A stretch of DNA of 64,000 bases from Bacillus thuringiensis. GTDB taxonomy: Bacteria > Bacillota > Bacilli > Bacillales > Bacillaceae_G. Below the pieces are notes generated by a model. It saw only the letters and a program-made list of their open reading frames with translations, made no database searches and was not told the origin of the DNA. Position numbers and translations under genes: made by a program. Position 1 is the first letter of the stretch. Each line of letters opens with the position of its first letter. This document shows, one piece after another, positions 8,205-17,453 of this stretch. The DNA lies in NCBI RefSeq assembly GCF_022095615.2, contig NZ_CP155559.1:2353501-2417500 (forward strand), read 5' to 3'.

Positions 8205-9152
8205 TTAAACATTGATATAGGTATATTTAGTTTCGATCTTCATCCTATAAAGATTCATTATCCGTACTTGTTCCTCAGTTAATTCTTCTTTATCCCAATA
8301 CATATGCATTAAACTATATTCAAAAAGCTCCTTTAATTTTATAAACAATGGAAACTTGACTATCATCTCTTTTGGGAGTTCATTTTCTTCTTGATATCCG
8401 TCAAATATTGCTTTTGTAATAGAACGCTCATAGTTTGCGATATTCCCATCTCCGACAAATGAATATTCTATCGCACTATAAATAGGAACTGCTAAATCAA
8501 ATATATAAAAATGTTTTTCGCAGTCTTGAAAATCTATCATTGTTAAGTTTGAATTATTTTCGACTAAAATGTTTTCTAACCATAAATCTCCGTGTATTAA
8601 GCCGTAATTTGAAGGGGATTTTGGTAGCTCTTTTATGGAAGTTAAAACGTCAGATGCAATTTCTCTTATTGTATTTTCTTCTTTAGGGATATATTTAAGA
8701 AAATTATATTCTTCATTTTCATACCAATCGTTTATATGTTTTACTTGTTTAATCTTTTCAAAGCTTTTAGATATACGTTGTAATTTTCCAATTTGTTTAC
8801 CAAGTTTTTTAAATATATTAGAATTCCATTCAGACCTTGGTAAATGTATACCAGGAGCAGCTTTATATAATACGGCAAGAATCTCCTTGTCTAATGTTAA
8901 CCTTTCTACTAAATTCCCATTAAGAGAAGGTATTATTGGAGGAACTGCTAAACCATTTTGATATAAAAAATTCGTATATGAAACTTCTTCTAATTGTTCT
9001 TCATACGTTTTGTAGTTTGTAATTCTAATGAAATATGTACCTTGTTGTGCGTGACATTGATACATTTCATTCGTTATAGGTTTAATGTCAATAAAATTTA
9101 ATGGATATCGTTCGTTTATTAATTGGAGTATTTCTTTTTCCAGCTCGTTCAT
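8205..9152 (-). CDS. APH/choline-kinase-like phosphotransferase
   Basis: A 315-residue kinase-fold protein. The Brenner motif HGDLWLENILV (about residues 185-195) supplies the catalytic Asp and Asn, and MIDFQDCE a few residues later is the metal-binding DxD-like segment. The N-lobe has ILAVLYKAAPG. Such proteins phosphorylate aminoglycosides, homoserine, choline, fructosamines or protein targets; the substrate cannot be chosen. RBS AAAGGACG precedes the ATG at 9152. Monocistronic and convergent with the VOC gene. Confidence 0.82.
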   Translation of the reverse strand: MNELEKEILQLINERYPLNFIDIKPITNEMYQCHAQQGTYFIRITNYKTYEEQLEEVSYTNFLYQNGLAVPPIIPSLNGNLVERLTLDKEILAVLYKAAPGIHLPRSEWNSNIFKKLGKQIGKLQRISKSFEKIKQVKHINDWYENEEYNFLKYIPKEENTIREIASDVLTSIKELPKSPSNYGLIHGDLWLENILVENNSNLTMIDFQDCEKHFYIFDLAVPIYSAIEYSFVGDGNIANYERSITKAIFDGYQEENELPKEMIVKFPLFIKLKELFEYSLMHMYWDKEELTEEQVRIMNLYRMKIETKYTYINV

Positions 9153-9344
9153 TGTAACGTCCTTTCCAAACTTTAATTTTTTACTATAGAACTAAAAGAA
9201 TCTTAATTTACAACATTCGTGTTTTATTTTTGATATCCTTTAAAATGAAGCATGTTGTAATGAATGGCCCATGTTATAAAACACAAGAAATATCAAAAGA
9301 AAGAAACGAATCTCTTTTATATTTTTATATAAGGAGTGAAGGAA

Positions 9345-10421
9345 ATGAATGAACATATACAGCAGATGATTGATTGGATTGAGAGCAATTTAAAAGAAGA
9401 ATTTTCATTAAATGGATTATCGCGTTATATGGGTTATTCTCCGTATTACTGTTCTTTTAGATTTCACCAAGTAACAGGCATTAGTATTAGGCGCTATATT
9501 CTTTTAAGAAGACTGTATTTATCTGCGGAGGATTTGAAGAATGATAGAAAGATAATAGATATTGCATTGGATTATAATTATTCTTCGCAAGAGGCTTATA
9601 GTAGAGCTTTCAAAAATGTTTTTGGAATGAATCCAAGAGAATTTCAACTTAACAAAATGCCTATCCAATCATTTATTAAACTAAAAATAGAAGAGGAGTT
9701 AAAAATGAATATTTCTAGAAAATTAGAGGTTGAGCAGTTACGTATCAATAATAATGAGTTGTTTGATAAAGATGTACTTAACATATTGAATGGTCAAATG
9801 ATGTATGAAGAATTTAAAACGGAGAAGCTAATGGGTGAGTCTGATTATGCCCCATTTAACGAGGCCATGTGTGTAAATATGGCTACTGCACAAGTTTTTG
9901 ATGAAGAGTTTATTAAAAAAAGAGCAGAAGGTCATAACAGTTCAGTAGAAAGTTATACAAAAAAGGTCATAGATCCGTTAAAAAATCTTTTTACAAAAAA
10001 GTATAAATGCATTGTTTTATGGTTTGGTGAAGATATGTTTTGCCAAATGAATCTACTTACTATACTTTCATACCTTGAACAGTCCTCTTATGAAGGGAAG
10101 GTATACTTAAATAGCTTCAGAGAAGATGAATTTAAAGTAAATCAAATTGAACTTGAATTGAGAAATTATTCTTCGGTATACAATGAAGTATTAGTAAAAC
10201 ATAAAAAGGCTTCCCATAAGGTACCACCAGTAATGTATCAGTCTATAGACTTATATTTAGAAATGCTAAAACAAGATAATACTGTAATGAAATTTATCTC
10301 CAAAAATAAAGATTTATCAGCTCAAGAATTATTAACAAAGTTGTTTCAGTTATTTCCAACAATCGGATATGGGGATTCTCAGTACATAGAACTGATAAAT
10401 AAAGAAGAAAGCTGCACCTAA
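9345..10421 (+). CDS. AraC-family HTH protein with a DUF1835-like C-terminal region
   Basis: A 358-residue protein. Residues 1-105 are a complete double helix-turn-helix of the AraC type (LSRYMGYSPYYCSFRFHQVT and DIALDYNYSSQEAYSRAFKNVFGMNPREF). This domain is at the N-terminus, the reverse of classical AraC. The C-terminal part contains IVLWFGEDMFCQMNLLTILSYL, a pattern I associate with DUF1835, a domain of unknown role in Bacillus proteins. Start: ATG 9345, because AAGGAG (9331-9336) is 8 bases upstream; the GTG at 9336 lies inside that site. The target is unknown. Confidence 0.8.
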   Translation: MNEHIQQMIDWIESNLKEEFSLNGLSRYMGYSPYYCSFRFHQVTGISIRRYILLRRLYLSAEDLKNDRKIIDIALDYNYSSQEAYSRAFKNVFGMNPREFQLNKMPIQSFIKLKIEEELKMNISRKLEVEQLRINNNELFDKDVLNILNGQMMYEEFKTEKLMGESDYAPFNEAMCVNMATAQVFDEEFIKKRAEGHNSSVESYTKKVIDPLKNLFTKKYKCIVLWFGEDMFCQMNLLTILSYLEQSSYEGKVYLNSFREDEFKVNQIELELRNYSSVYNEVLVKHKKASHKVPPVMYQSIDLYLEMLKQDNTVMKFISKNKDLSAQELLTKLFQLFPTIGYGDSQYIELINKEESCT

Positions 10422-10446
10422 AATATAGGAACAGCTTTCTTTTTAC
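10405..10446 (+). terminator. Bidirectional terminator
   Basis: AGAAAGCTG and CAGCTTTCT form a stem with T-runs on both strands; it overlaps the ends of the convergent AraC and peptidase genes. Confidence 0.75.
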
Positions 10447-12134
10447 AATTGTTCAAGTAACTCTAATTCACTCTCTACAAATAACATTAGTTCTTTAATC
10501 GTTTCTCCTGTAAAATCAAAACGAATTCCAGCAGCTTCATATACTTCAGTTAAAGGTTTAGAGCTACCTAACGATAATGCTTTTTTATAATTTTCTATTG
10601 CTTGTTTAGGGTTTTCTTTATATTGTTTATACATTTGCAGCGCACCAAGTTGTGCGATTGCATATTCGATGTAATAGAACGGTATTTCGAATATGTGTAA
10701 TACAGGTAACCAGCCGGTTGCAATCCAATCTTCATACCCTTCAATATTTACGACGTTCGATTGGTAAGTGTTATGTAATTCTAAATACTTTGCATTTCTT
10801 TCTTTAACGGTATGATTAGGATTTTCATACATCCAATGTTGAAATTGATCAACGATAAGCATTTGTGGTAAGTACTTAACAATATCCTTAAAGAAGTCTA
10901 ATTTTGCTTCTATAAATTCTTCTTTATTTTCATAAAAAGTATCCCAGTACTCCATCGAAAATAATTCCATTGTCATGCTAGCTAGTTCAGCGGATTCTGA
11001 AGGGATTTCTAAATACTTTTCAAGCTCTAACTGCTTCATACATTCATTATGAATACTATGGCCCATTTCATGGAGGAAAGTAGTAACATCATAATGTGTA
11101 TGATTGAGATTCATAAAAATAAAAGATAATTGAGAAGCAGGCAAATATTCACAAAATCCACCGGGTCCTTTTCCTTTACGGCTTTCTAAATCTAAGCAAT
11201 TATTTTTCTGCATACGATCCAGTAATGTAGAAAATTCAGGATCTAGTTTGTGTAAAATAAGAGAACTTTTTTCGATTAAATCACTCGCGTCTTCGATAGG
11301 TTTTAATGCTTTTTGGTTTGGTGCGGTTGCTTTTAAATCCCATGGACGAAGGCTATCTACTTGAAGTTCAGATTTTTTCTCATTAAATATTTTATCGATA
11401 AGTGGTACTACGTATTTACGAATAGATTCAGCAAGTTCATAGCAATCTTCAGGTGTATAATCAAAACGTTCATGTTTTTTGAACATATAATCACGATAAT
11501 TATGTAATTGAATGTTTTTTGCTTTTTGGTGACGGATTACGATTAATTCATTTAATATATTTTGTAAATTATCTTCAACAGATAAGAATTTTTCAGAAAT
11601 GAGAGTTTTTGCTTTTTTTCGTATATGACGATCCGGATCTTGTAAGTAAGACTGTAGTTCAGTAATTGTTTTTTCTTCACCATCCCATAGTGCAGTTAAA
11701 CCACCTGTAATTTCGAAGTAATCGGTTACTAGTTTGTCTTCAGTTACCTCTAAATCAATGTTCTTTTCACAAAATAAAGTCTGAGCATTCTTTATTTTTT
11801 TATCTAGTAAGCTATGCGTTTTTGGATCAAGTTCCATTCGAAAAGGTGACTCTAAATATTTATTATCAAATGAATTTTGATAACGTTTCAAAAGAGGCCT
11901 TACAAATTGTTGATCATATCCAGAAGTATCTTTTATTTCTTTATTATCTGTATTACATTGAAAGGCGATATAGTGCGATCTTAATTGTTCTTCAATTTCC
12001 CAAATGAATATAGATTGTTTTTTTAACCAGTTTTCAAGTTCTAGTTTTGAAGAAATGACTTCATTTAATAAAGTAGAAAGAGCTTTTTCTAATTCTAATA
12101 CATTATTAATATCAATCGTATTTACACGTTGCAA
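10443..12134 (-). CDS. M3-family oligoendopeptidase (PepF-like)
   Basis: A 563-residue zinc peptidase. The M3 signature is seen in TTFLHEMGHSIHNE (HEMGH at about residue 350) with the third ligand Glu in ESAELASMTMELFS about 25 residues on. The length matches oligoendopeptidase F-type M3 proteins, which cut short cytoplasmic peptides. Translation starts at TTG 12134, about 7 bases after GAGGG. It is followed by nothing on its strand; the DMT transporter lies immediately upstream (17 bp), so the two may be co-transcribed. Confidence 0.92.
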   Translation of the reverse strand: MQRVNTIDINNVLELEKALSTLLNEVISSKLELENWLKKQSIFIWEIEEQLRSHYIAFQCNTDNKEIKDTSGYDQQFVRPLLKRYQNSFDNKYLESPFRMELDPKTHSLLDKKIKNAQTLFCEKNIDLEVTEDKLVTDYFEITGGLTALWDGEEKTITELQSYLQDPDRHIRKKAKTLISEKFLSVEDNLQNILNELIVIRHQKAKNIQLHNYRDYMFKKHERFDYTPEDCYELAESIRKYVVPLIDKIFNEKKSELQVDSLRPWDLKATAPNQKALKPIEDASDLIEKSSLILHKLDPEFSTLLDRMQKNNCLDLESRKGKGPGGFCEYLPASQLSFIFMNLNHTHYDVTTFLHEMGHSIHNECMKQLELEKYLEIPSESAELASMTMELFSMEYWDTFYENKEEFIEAKLDFFKDIVKYLPQMLIVDQFQHWMYENPNHTVKERNAKYLELHNTYQSNVVNIEGYEDWIATGWLPVLHIFEIPFYYIEYAIAQLGALQMYKQYKENPKQAIENYKKALSLGSSKPLTEVYEAAGIRFDFTGETIKELMLFVESELELLEQL

Positions 12135-12151
12135 TATTTATCCCTCACTTT

Positions 12152-13090
12152 TTATTTACTTAAGGAAGTATTCTTCTTCTTTACTACAATCCCTTTTTTT
12201 CCTAGGAAGTTTGTGCCCACAACTCCAAGAACAATCAAAATTGTTCCGATGATGTGATAGTATGCGATTTGTTCATGTAAGAATACAACACCCGCGATAA
12301 TTGTAATAAGTGTAGATAAGTTGCTGAAAACACTTATTTTAGCTGCTTCAATATAAGATAACGAATAGTTTAATAACAATGCGGTTAGTAAAGAAGATAG
12401 CAAACCTAAATATAAAATGGAAATAAGAAATGTTCCGTTCATAAATGGTTTAAAGTATATAGTTAATGTCCCTTTGTTTATATGGCTGATGATAGCAATT
12501 AAATTAAAACTAATAAAACCAATCGCTGTCATTGTATAAGTTAAATCCATAAGCTTGAAATTATTTGCCATTTTCCGTGCTAATACATTATAGAAAGCAG
12601 ATGATAATGCCGATAACAAAATAAGAGTAACGCCGATGATACTAGTTTCATAAGCCCCTAGACCATTCATTATAAATATATAAATGACACCGATGACGGA
12701 GATGAGTACAGAGATTTTTTGTGATGTATTCGTATACTCTTTTAAAAAATAGGAAGCTAAGATCATCGTAAATATTGGGATCACCGCTTGTATAATTCCT
12801 GCTTCAGATGAACTTGTATACACTAATCCAAAAGCTTGAAAAGCAAAAAAAAGTGCTGGATAAAAAATCGCAATTGGTAAAAGAGAAAGTATATTTTTAA
12901 ATGATATATTTAACTTTATGAATCCAAAAATAACCGGAATATTTGCTGCTATGAAAGCAACTGTAAAACGATGAGCCAGAGTATCAAGAGGGCTTGTAAT
13001 GGTTAGTGTTAGTTTCACGAATAAAAAAGAAAATCCAATAATAAATGAATAGAGTAATGCTGATATATATGCTTTTGTTGTATTTTTCAT
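12152..13090 (-). CDS. DMT-family (EamA) transporter
   Basis: A 312-residue protein with about ten hydrophobic helices in two EamA repeats (residues 5-135 and 150-290), the architecture of drug/metabolite exporters. It is transcribed divergently from a MocR-type regulator 127 bp away. DMT exporters paired with MocR regulators often move amino acids or related amines, but that is inference here. RBS GAGGTG precedes the ATG at 13090. Confidence 0.87.
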   Translation of the reverse strand: MKNTTKAYISALLYSFIIGFSFLFVKLTLTITSPLDTLAHRFTVAFIAANIPVIFGFIKLNISFKNILSLLPIAIFYPALFFAFQAFGLVYTSSSEAGIIQAVIPIFTMILASYFLKEYTNTSQKISVLISVIGVIYIFIMNGLGAYETSIIGVTLILLSALSSAFYNVLARKMANNFKLMDLTYTMTAIGFISFNLIAIISHINKGTLTIYFKPFMNGTFLISILYLGLLSSLLTALLLNYSLSYIEAAKISVFSNLSTLITIIAGVVFLHEQIAYYHIIGTILIVLGVVGTNFLGKKGIVVKKKNTSLSK

Positions 13091-13118
13091 AATTTCACCT
13101 CATAGTAGTTGATTTCTT

Positions 13119-13194
13119 ACTGGCCAGTATACGTACATAGTAAACTTTCTGATCTAGTGCTACAATGTGAACAAACACAAACTGTACCGGTACA
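13119..13194. promoter_or_regulatory. Palindromes in the divergent DMT/MocR control region
   Basis: Two perfect palindromes lie between the divergent genes: ACTGGCCAGT (13119-13128) and TGTACCGGTACA (13183-13194). The second precedes the regulator start. They are candidate operators for the MocR protein, judged only by symmetry and position. Confidence 0.4.
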
Positions 13195-13217
13195 AATTAA
13201 ATGATGAGGTGGTAATG

Positions 13218-14588
13218 ATGTATAAGTATTTACATGTTTTCAACGACTTAGAAAGTATGATTCAAAATGGGGAGATAAAAGAAGGTAAGAAACTACCGTC
13301 TATTCGGACACTAGTTACGCAATATGAGTGTAATAAGGCAACGGTTATACGGGCGCTACATGAATTAGAAAAGCGTCATATTATTTATTCTGTGCCTCAA
13401 AGTGGGTACTACGTTGTTAAAAAATCTGGGAATACCATAGAAAATAACGAGATAATTGATTTTGCTTCCTCAGCACCAGATCCAGATGTTTTCCCATATT
13501 TAGATTTTCAGCATTGTATTAATAAGGCCATTGATACGTATAAAAATGACTTGTTCGTATACGGAACGCCGAAAGGTTTACCGTCTTTAATTCCGGTCAT
13601 TCAAAAACAATTAGCAAATTATCAAGTCTTCACGAAAGAAGAAAATATTTTTATAACGTCAGGTGTACAACAAGCGCTAGCGATACTAACTTCTATACCA
13701 TTTCCAAATGAGAATGAAACGATATTAATTGAACAGCCAACATATCATTTATATATTGAATATCTAGAAATAAATAAAATTCCTGTAATCGGTATTAAAC
13801 GTACGAATGAAGGTATTGACTTGCATGAATTGGAGCGTATATTTCGAACAGGTAAAATAAAATTCTTTTATACGATACCGAGATATCATCATCCGCTTGG
13901 AACTTCTTATTCTAAAGATGAGAAAGAAAAAATCGTGTTATTGGCTAAGAAATATAATGTATTTATAGTGGAAGATGATTATTTAGCAGATTTAGAAACA
14001 GATTCAAAAGCAGATCCGTTATATAGCTTGGATAATTGTAATCACGTAATATATTTAAAAAGTTACTCTAAGATTATTTTTCCAGGTTTACGGGTTGGAG
14101 TTGCGGTCATTCCACCATCCATCGCAAATGATTTCCATACATATAAAAAGATATTAGATATTGATAGTCCGATGATTTCTCAAGCGGCTTTAGAAATTTA
14201 TATAAAGAGCGGTATGTTTGAACGTCATAAAAACAAAATTAAATCTTCCTATCACGATAGATCTAAAAAACTAGCAGAAACATTAGAAAGAATACAAAGT
14301 GAAACCCCGTTTTTATTCACATATAACAAGCAAAATACAATTGGAATCCATACTTGTTTAGAATTACATAAAACCAGTATTTCAGAAAAGCTTTTACAAA
14401 GACTAAGTGAAATTCAAATAAGTATTGATACGATTGATAAAAATTATGTGAAAGGTTTTCCGATAGAAAGGCTATTAAAATTAAACGTATCGAATGTGAA
14501 GGAAGATAGGATTGAAGAGGGAATTCGTAAAGTAATTGAGAAAATCAAAAAAGTGGAACGTCTAAATTTTCAATTTAAAAAAGAATAA
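13218..14588 (+). CDS. MocR-type regulator (GntR HTH fused to aminotransferase-like domain)
   Basis: A 456-residue fusion. Residues 1-75 are a GntR winged helix (LPSIRTLVTQYECNKATVIRALHELEK); residues 95-450 are a fold-type I PLP aminotransferase domain with the lysine motif YLKSYSKIIFPGLRVGV and the NP-type motif replaced by IPRYHHPLG. MocR proteins use PLP chemistry as a sensor for vitamin or amino-acid status. Start: ATG 13218, after GAGGTGG; the GTG at 13167 would place the operator-like palindrome inside the gene. It probably controls the divergent DMT exporter and itself. Confidence 0.87.
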   Translation: MYKYLHVFNDLESMIQNGEIKEGKKLPSIRTLVTQYECNKATVIRALHELEKRHIIYSVPQSGYYVVKKSGNTIENNEIIDFASSAPDPDVFPYLDFQHCINKAIDTYKNDLFVYGTPKGLPSLIPVIQKQLANYQVFTKEENIFITSGVQQALAILTSIPFPNENETILIEQPTYHLYIEYLEINKIPVIGIKRTNEGIDLHELERIFRTGKIKFFYTIPRYHHPLGTSYSKDEKEKIVLLAKKYNVFIVEDDYLADLETDSKADPLYSLDNCNHVIYLKSYSKIIFPGLRVGVAVIPPSIANDFHTYKKILDIDSPMISQAALEIYIKSGMFERHKNKIKSSYHDRSKKLAETLERIQSETPFLFTYNKQNTIGIHTCLELHKTSISEKLLQRLSEIQISIDTIDKNYVKGFPIERLLKLNVSNVKEDRIEEGIRKVIEKIKKVERLNFQFKKE

Positions 14589-14608
14589 GATGGAAAAGGA
14601 GGTTTGTG

Positions 14609-14956
14609 GTGAGACGCAAAATAATTCTCTTGTTTGTATGTATCGCTATAATAATTGGAGCTATAGTTGTGACTAAATATTTAAAAAAAGATGATCAGTG
14701 CTTTGCAGTTGGTAAATATTCAAGAGGTATTATCGTAGATCAAAATAACGAACCTATTTCTAATGTGAAAATTTATGAAGGTTCTATTGAAAGTAAGGAA
14801 CGTAGTATTTCAAATGCACAAGGTGAATTTGAAATATCACATGGTATTTGTGGTGAGATTGTATTACAATTTGTTACCTCAGATGGAGAAAACTATACGA
14901 GGAAATATGATAGCAAGCATATACCAGAAGTGATAAAATTGAAATATAAAAAGTAA
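14609..14956 (+). CDS. Small membrane-anchored protein with carboxypeptidase-regulatory-like domain
   Basis: A 115-residue protein with one N-terminal membrane helix or uncleaved signal (residues 5-24) and an extracytoplasmic segment with the Ig-like pattern SRGIIVDQNNEPISNVKIYEG ... NAQGEFEIS typical of CarboxypepD_reg-like beta sandwiches. Two tandem GTG codons (14606, 14609) follow AAAAGGAGG; the second gives the better spacing. It follows the MocR gene by 20 bp, so it may be co-transcribed. Function unknown. Confidence 0.7.
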   Translation: MRRKIILLFVCIAIIIGAIVVTKYLKKDDQCFAVGKYSRGIIVDQNNEPISNVKIYEGSIESKERSISNAQGEFEISHGICGEIVLQFVTSDGENYTRKYDSKHIPEVIKLKYKK

Positions 14957-15008
14957 GGGGAATTACACGCAACCATTACAAGGAAAAAGAGTTGAATTAA
15001 TATTTTTT

Positions 15009-15040
15009 AGAGCACTCAATAGCTGCGTGCTCTTTTTATT
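15009..15040 (+). terminator. Terminator
   Basis: AGAGCAC / GTGCTCT stem with TTTTTATTT tail, after the small anchored protein gene. Confidence 0.75.
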
Positions 15041-15123
15041 TGGGACATAAGTACTTAAAATGGAAATAAAATACCAATATATGGTACCCTTAAAGTGTAG
15101 CATTTATTTTGAATAGGAGGGTG

Positions 15124-15336
15124 ATGGAGTCTATGGCGGTACGTATAGTCGATGATTTACAACAATTATCGTTGTTACTCATGTTTTTAAGTACATTTAT
15201 ATTTTACAGATACTTAAAGAAGGTTAAACGAGATAGAAAATTGACTGGTTTTGAATGGACAATGTATTTTGTCACTCAATTTGCGACATTAATTTGGGCA
15301 ATGACTTATTTTATTAAACACTTAGCTGAATCGTAA
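15124..15336 (+). CDS. Small membrane protein, unknown
   Basis: About 70 residues with two hydrophobic segments (LSLLLMFLSTFIFYRYL and MYFVTQFATLIWAMTYFI) separated by a basic loop (KKVKRDRK), so both ends probably face the same side. AGGAGG at 15115-15120 gives an ambiguous start: ATG 15124 (spacing 3) or ATG 15133 (spacing 12). I do not recognise a family. Confidence 0.6.
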   Translation: MESMAVRIVDDLQQLSLLLMFLSTFIFYRYLKKVKRDRKLTGFEWTMYFVTQFATLIWAMTYFIKHLAES

Positions 15337-15363
15337 TTTCTATTCACTCAATCTAGTTTACTG

Positions 15364-15606
15364 TTATCTATTAGGAACATAAATATAGTCCGTATCTAAA
15401 TCAATGACAACATCGCTCATGAGGTCTTCTTGTAATAACTTTGGGATTTTTTCATAATGATACTTTACACAAAATAAGCTTAGAAGCTCTTCATTAGACA
15501 TTTCTTCATTTTTTACATTTAAATACATTATTTTTAACTTGTTAAGAGAACAGTTACGGCCAAAAACATACTCATTAATTCCATATCCATCAAATTCAAT
15601 TATCAT
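15364..15606 (-). CDS. Hypothetical acidic protein
   Basis: 80 residues, acidic, no membrane segment, ending VIDLDTDYIYVPNR. No strong ribosome site is visible before the ATG at 15606. I do not recognise a family; the frame is open and intact but support is limited to its length and codon pattern. Confidence 0.45.
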   Translation of the reverse strand: MIIEFDGYGINEYVFGRNCSLNKLKIMYLNVKNEEMSNEELLSLFCVKYHYEKIPKLLQEDLMSDVVIDLDTDYIYVPNR

Positions 15607-15716
15607 ATTATCACTGTTGGGTGCTAGCCAACGTTATAGCTTAAATTTTAGATAAATCTATTATACATTTTTGGGGATGTAGTGAGAATATAATTCTATA
15701 AAGTGAGAGGATATGA

Positions 15717-16643
15717 ATGGAACGATATAAATTAGTTTTAGAAGGCCCTAAACAATTTAAGTGGGAAAAGTGTGAAATTAAGCCTATACAGCACGACGAA
15801 ATTATCATTAAAACAATCGCAGGTGCAATAAGTATTGGCGCAGAGTTACCGCAGTATAGTGGATCTGACGTTACAGATACAAATCCTATTTATCCAAGAA
15901 AAACTGGATATGAAAGTTATGGTGAAGTTATTCAAGTTGGTAATAAAGTAACAAATGTAAACGTAGGCGATAAAGTAGTTTCTTTTTATGGACATGAAAC
16001 GATAGGAATAGTTACGGGGTATAAAGTAATTCGAGTACCTAGTTATATAAAGCCTAAAGTGGCTTTATTATCTATTCTTTCATGTGATGCCGCTAAAGGA
16101 GTATTGAAAATAGACCCACGGCAAGATGAAAAGGTGCTTATAACTGGAATGGGAGTTATCGGTTTACTCGCTTGTTATTTCTTAAAATCCTATGTAGGTG
16201 TTAAGCAAGTGGATGTTGTTGAACCAAATAAAAATAGAAGAGAATTTGCAAAGAAGTTTGGTGTGAAAAACACATTTGATTCAGAAGAACAAATAATAGA
16301 AACATATAATTACGGTTTCGAATGTTCTGCTACAAATAGAGGGTTTCACACATTACAAAAGGCTATTAATAATAATGGGGAAATATGTATTCTTTCTGAT
16401 GGTAATATAGAAGAGCTAGCATTAACCGCCGACTTTTATCGGAAAGAATTGAAAATCATTGGTTCAAGTGACGGTTATGATTATCAAAAACATGCAGATT
16501 GGTTTTTTAGTCAAATAGAACAAACACCATGGATAGAAGAAATTTTTCAACATGAAATTCATTATTCTACACTCGAGCAATGTTTTGCAGAATTGAGTAA
16601 AGGGACAATAAATCCATTGAAAGTATTCGTTTCATATGAATAA
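15717..16643 (+). CDS. MDR-family zinc-type dehydrogenase-like protein
   Basis: A 308-residue medium-chain dehydrogenase/reductase. The GroES-like N-terminal half includes YPRKTGYESYGEVIQVG and VGDKVVSFYGH; the Rossmann half has VLITGMGVIGLLACYFL (about residues 141-157) and DVVEPNKNRREFAKKFGV. The usual zinc-ligand Cys/His set is not evident, so it may act as a quinone-reductase-like or redox protein without catalytic zinc. Substrate unknown; monocistronic. Confidence 0.8.
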   Translation: MERYKLVLEGPKQFKWEKCEIKPIQHDEIIIKTIAGAISIGAELPQYSGSDVTDTNPIYPRKTGYESYGEVIQVGNKVTNVNVGDKVVSFYGHETIGIVTGYKVIRVPSYIKPKVALLSILSCDAAKGVLKIDPRQDEKVLITGMGVIGLLACYFLKSYVGVKQVDVVEPNKNRREFAKKFGVKNTFDSEEQIIETYNYGFECSATNRGFHTLQKAINNNGEICILSDGNIEELALTADFYRKELKIIGSSDGYDYQKHADWFFSQIEQTPWIEEIFQHEIHYSTLEQCFAELSKGTINPLKVFVSYE

Positions 16644-16720
16644 TAGGTCAACTTATAGCTTATAATTCATCCTTTAATGGAGAATGCTAGTAACATTCAC
16701 CATTAAAGGATTGGGCTATT

Positions 16721-17218
16721 ATGAATATGATTTTGGAAAGCATAATTTTAATTCTTACTGGAATGATTGCATTAAAAATGACAGGTAGTAAATCTGTTAG
16801 TCAAATGACGAGAGCGGAAATAATTATAGTAGTATCAATCGGCCGTATTATTGTAGAACCAGTATTAAGTAGGAAAGTAGTCCCATCTATATTTGCAGCT
16901 GTAATATTTGCAAGCGTACTTCTTATCATTCATTTCTTTGAATTGAAATCAAGGAAGGTGGAACAATTCCTAAATGGCAGTAGTGTTGTTATTGTTGAAA
17001 ACGGAGAAATTGTAAAAGAGAATTTGATGAAAGCAAAAATGTCGGAACAACAACTATATATGCAATTAAGAGAAAAAGGAATTCTTGATTTAAAGAGTTT
17101 ACAACAAGTTACAGCTGAACCGAATGGGCGTATTGGTTATCAATTGATAGAGAAAGCTCAACCAATAACTTTAGAAGTGTTAGAAAAAGTAATAGATCAG
17201 TACAATATAAAAAGATAA
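16721..17218 (+). CDS. DUF421 (YetF-like) membrane protein
   Basis: A 165-residue protein with three N-terminal membrane helices (residues 3-20, 37-50, 56-72) and a soluble tail carrying the DUF421 core (VEQFLNGSSVVIVENGEI ... LREKGILDLKSLQQVTAEPNG). Bacillus relatives such as YetF and YdfS are small membrane proteins of uncertain role, some linked to spores. It ends at a clear terminator. Confidence 0.85.
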   Translation: MNMILESIILILTGMIALKMTGSKSVSQMTRAEIIIVVSIGRIIVEPVLSRKVVPSIFAAVIFASVLLIIHFFELKSRKVEQFLNGSSVVIVENGEIVKENLMKAKMSEQQLYMQLREKGILDLKSLQQVTAEPNGRIGYQLIEKAQPITLEVLEKVIDQYNIKR

Positions 17219-17230
17219 TTTCTTATGTAA

Positions 17231-17267
17231 AAATGCCAATATACAATAGAAGTATTGGTATTTTTTA
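17231..17267 (+). terminator. Terminator
   Basis: TGCCAATA / TATTGGTA stem followed by TTTTTTATTTT. Confidence 0.75.
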
Positions 17268-17453
17268 TTTTGTCTAAATGTAAAAATTAATATTTAGAAT
17301 ACATATTCAACCAATCTTTAAAATAGATATAGGCTTATTAATATGCTATATTCAATGGACCTATAGTGACTGTGGTGAAAAAAGCAGCGTTAAAATGAAT
17401 AGGTCTTTCATGTGATGCTATACAAGAGATAAGAATAAGGAGATAAAAATAAA

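Noticed and set aside
9211..9300. Apparent inverted repeat GTGTTTT..TTTTGATAT with AAAACAC..ATATCAAAA before the AraC gene
   Set aside because: The two pairs are in the wrong order to nest as one stem; only a pseudoknot could join them, and AT-richness makes chance likely.
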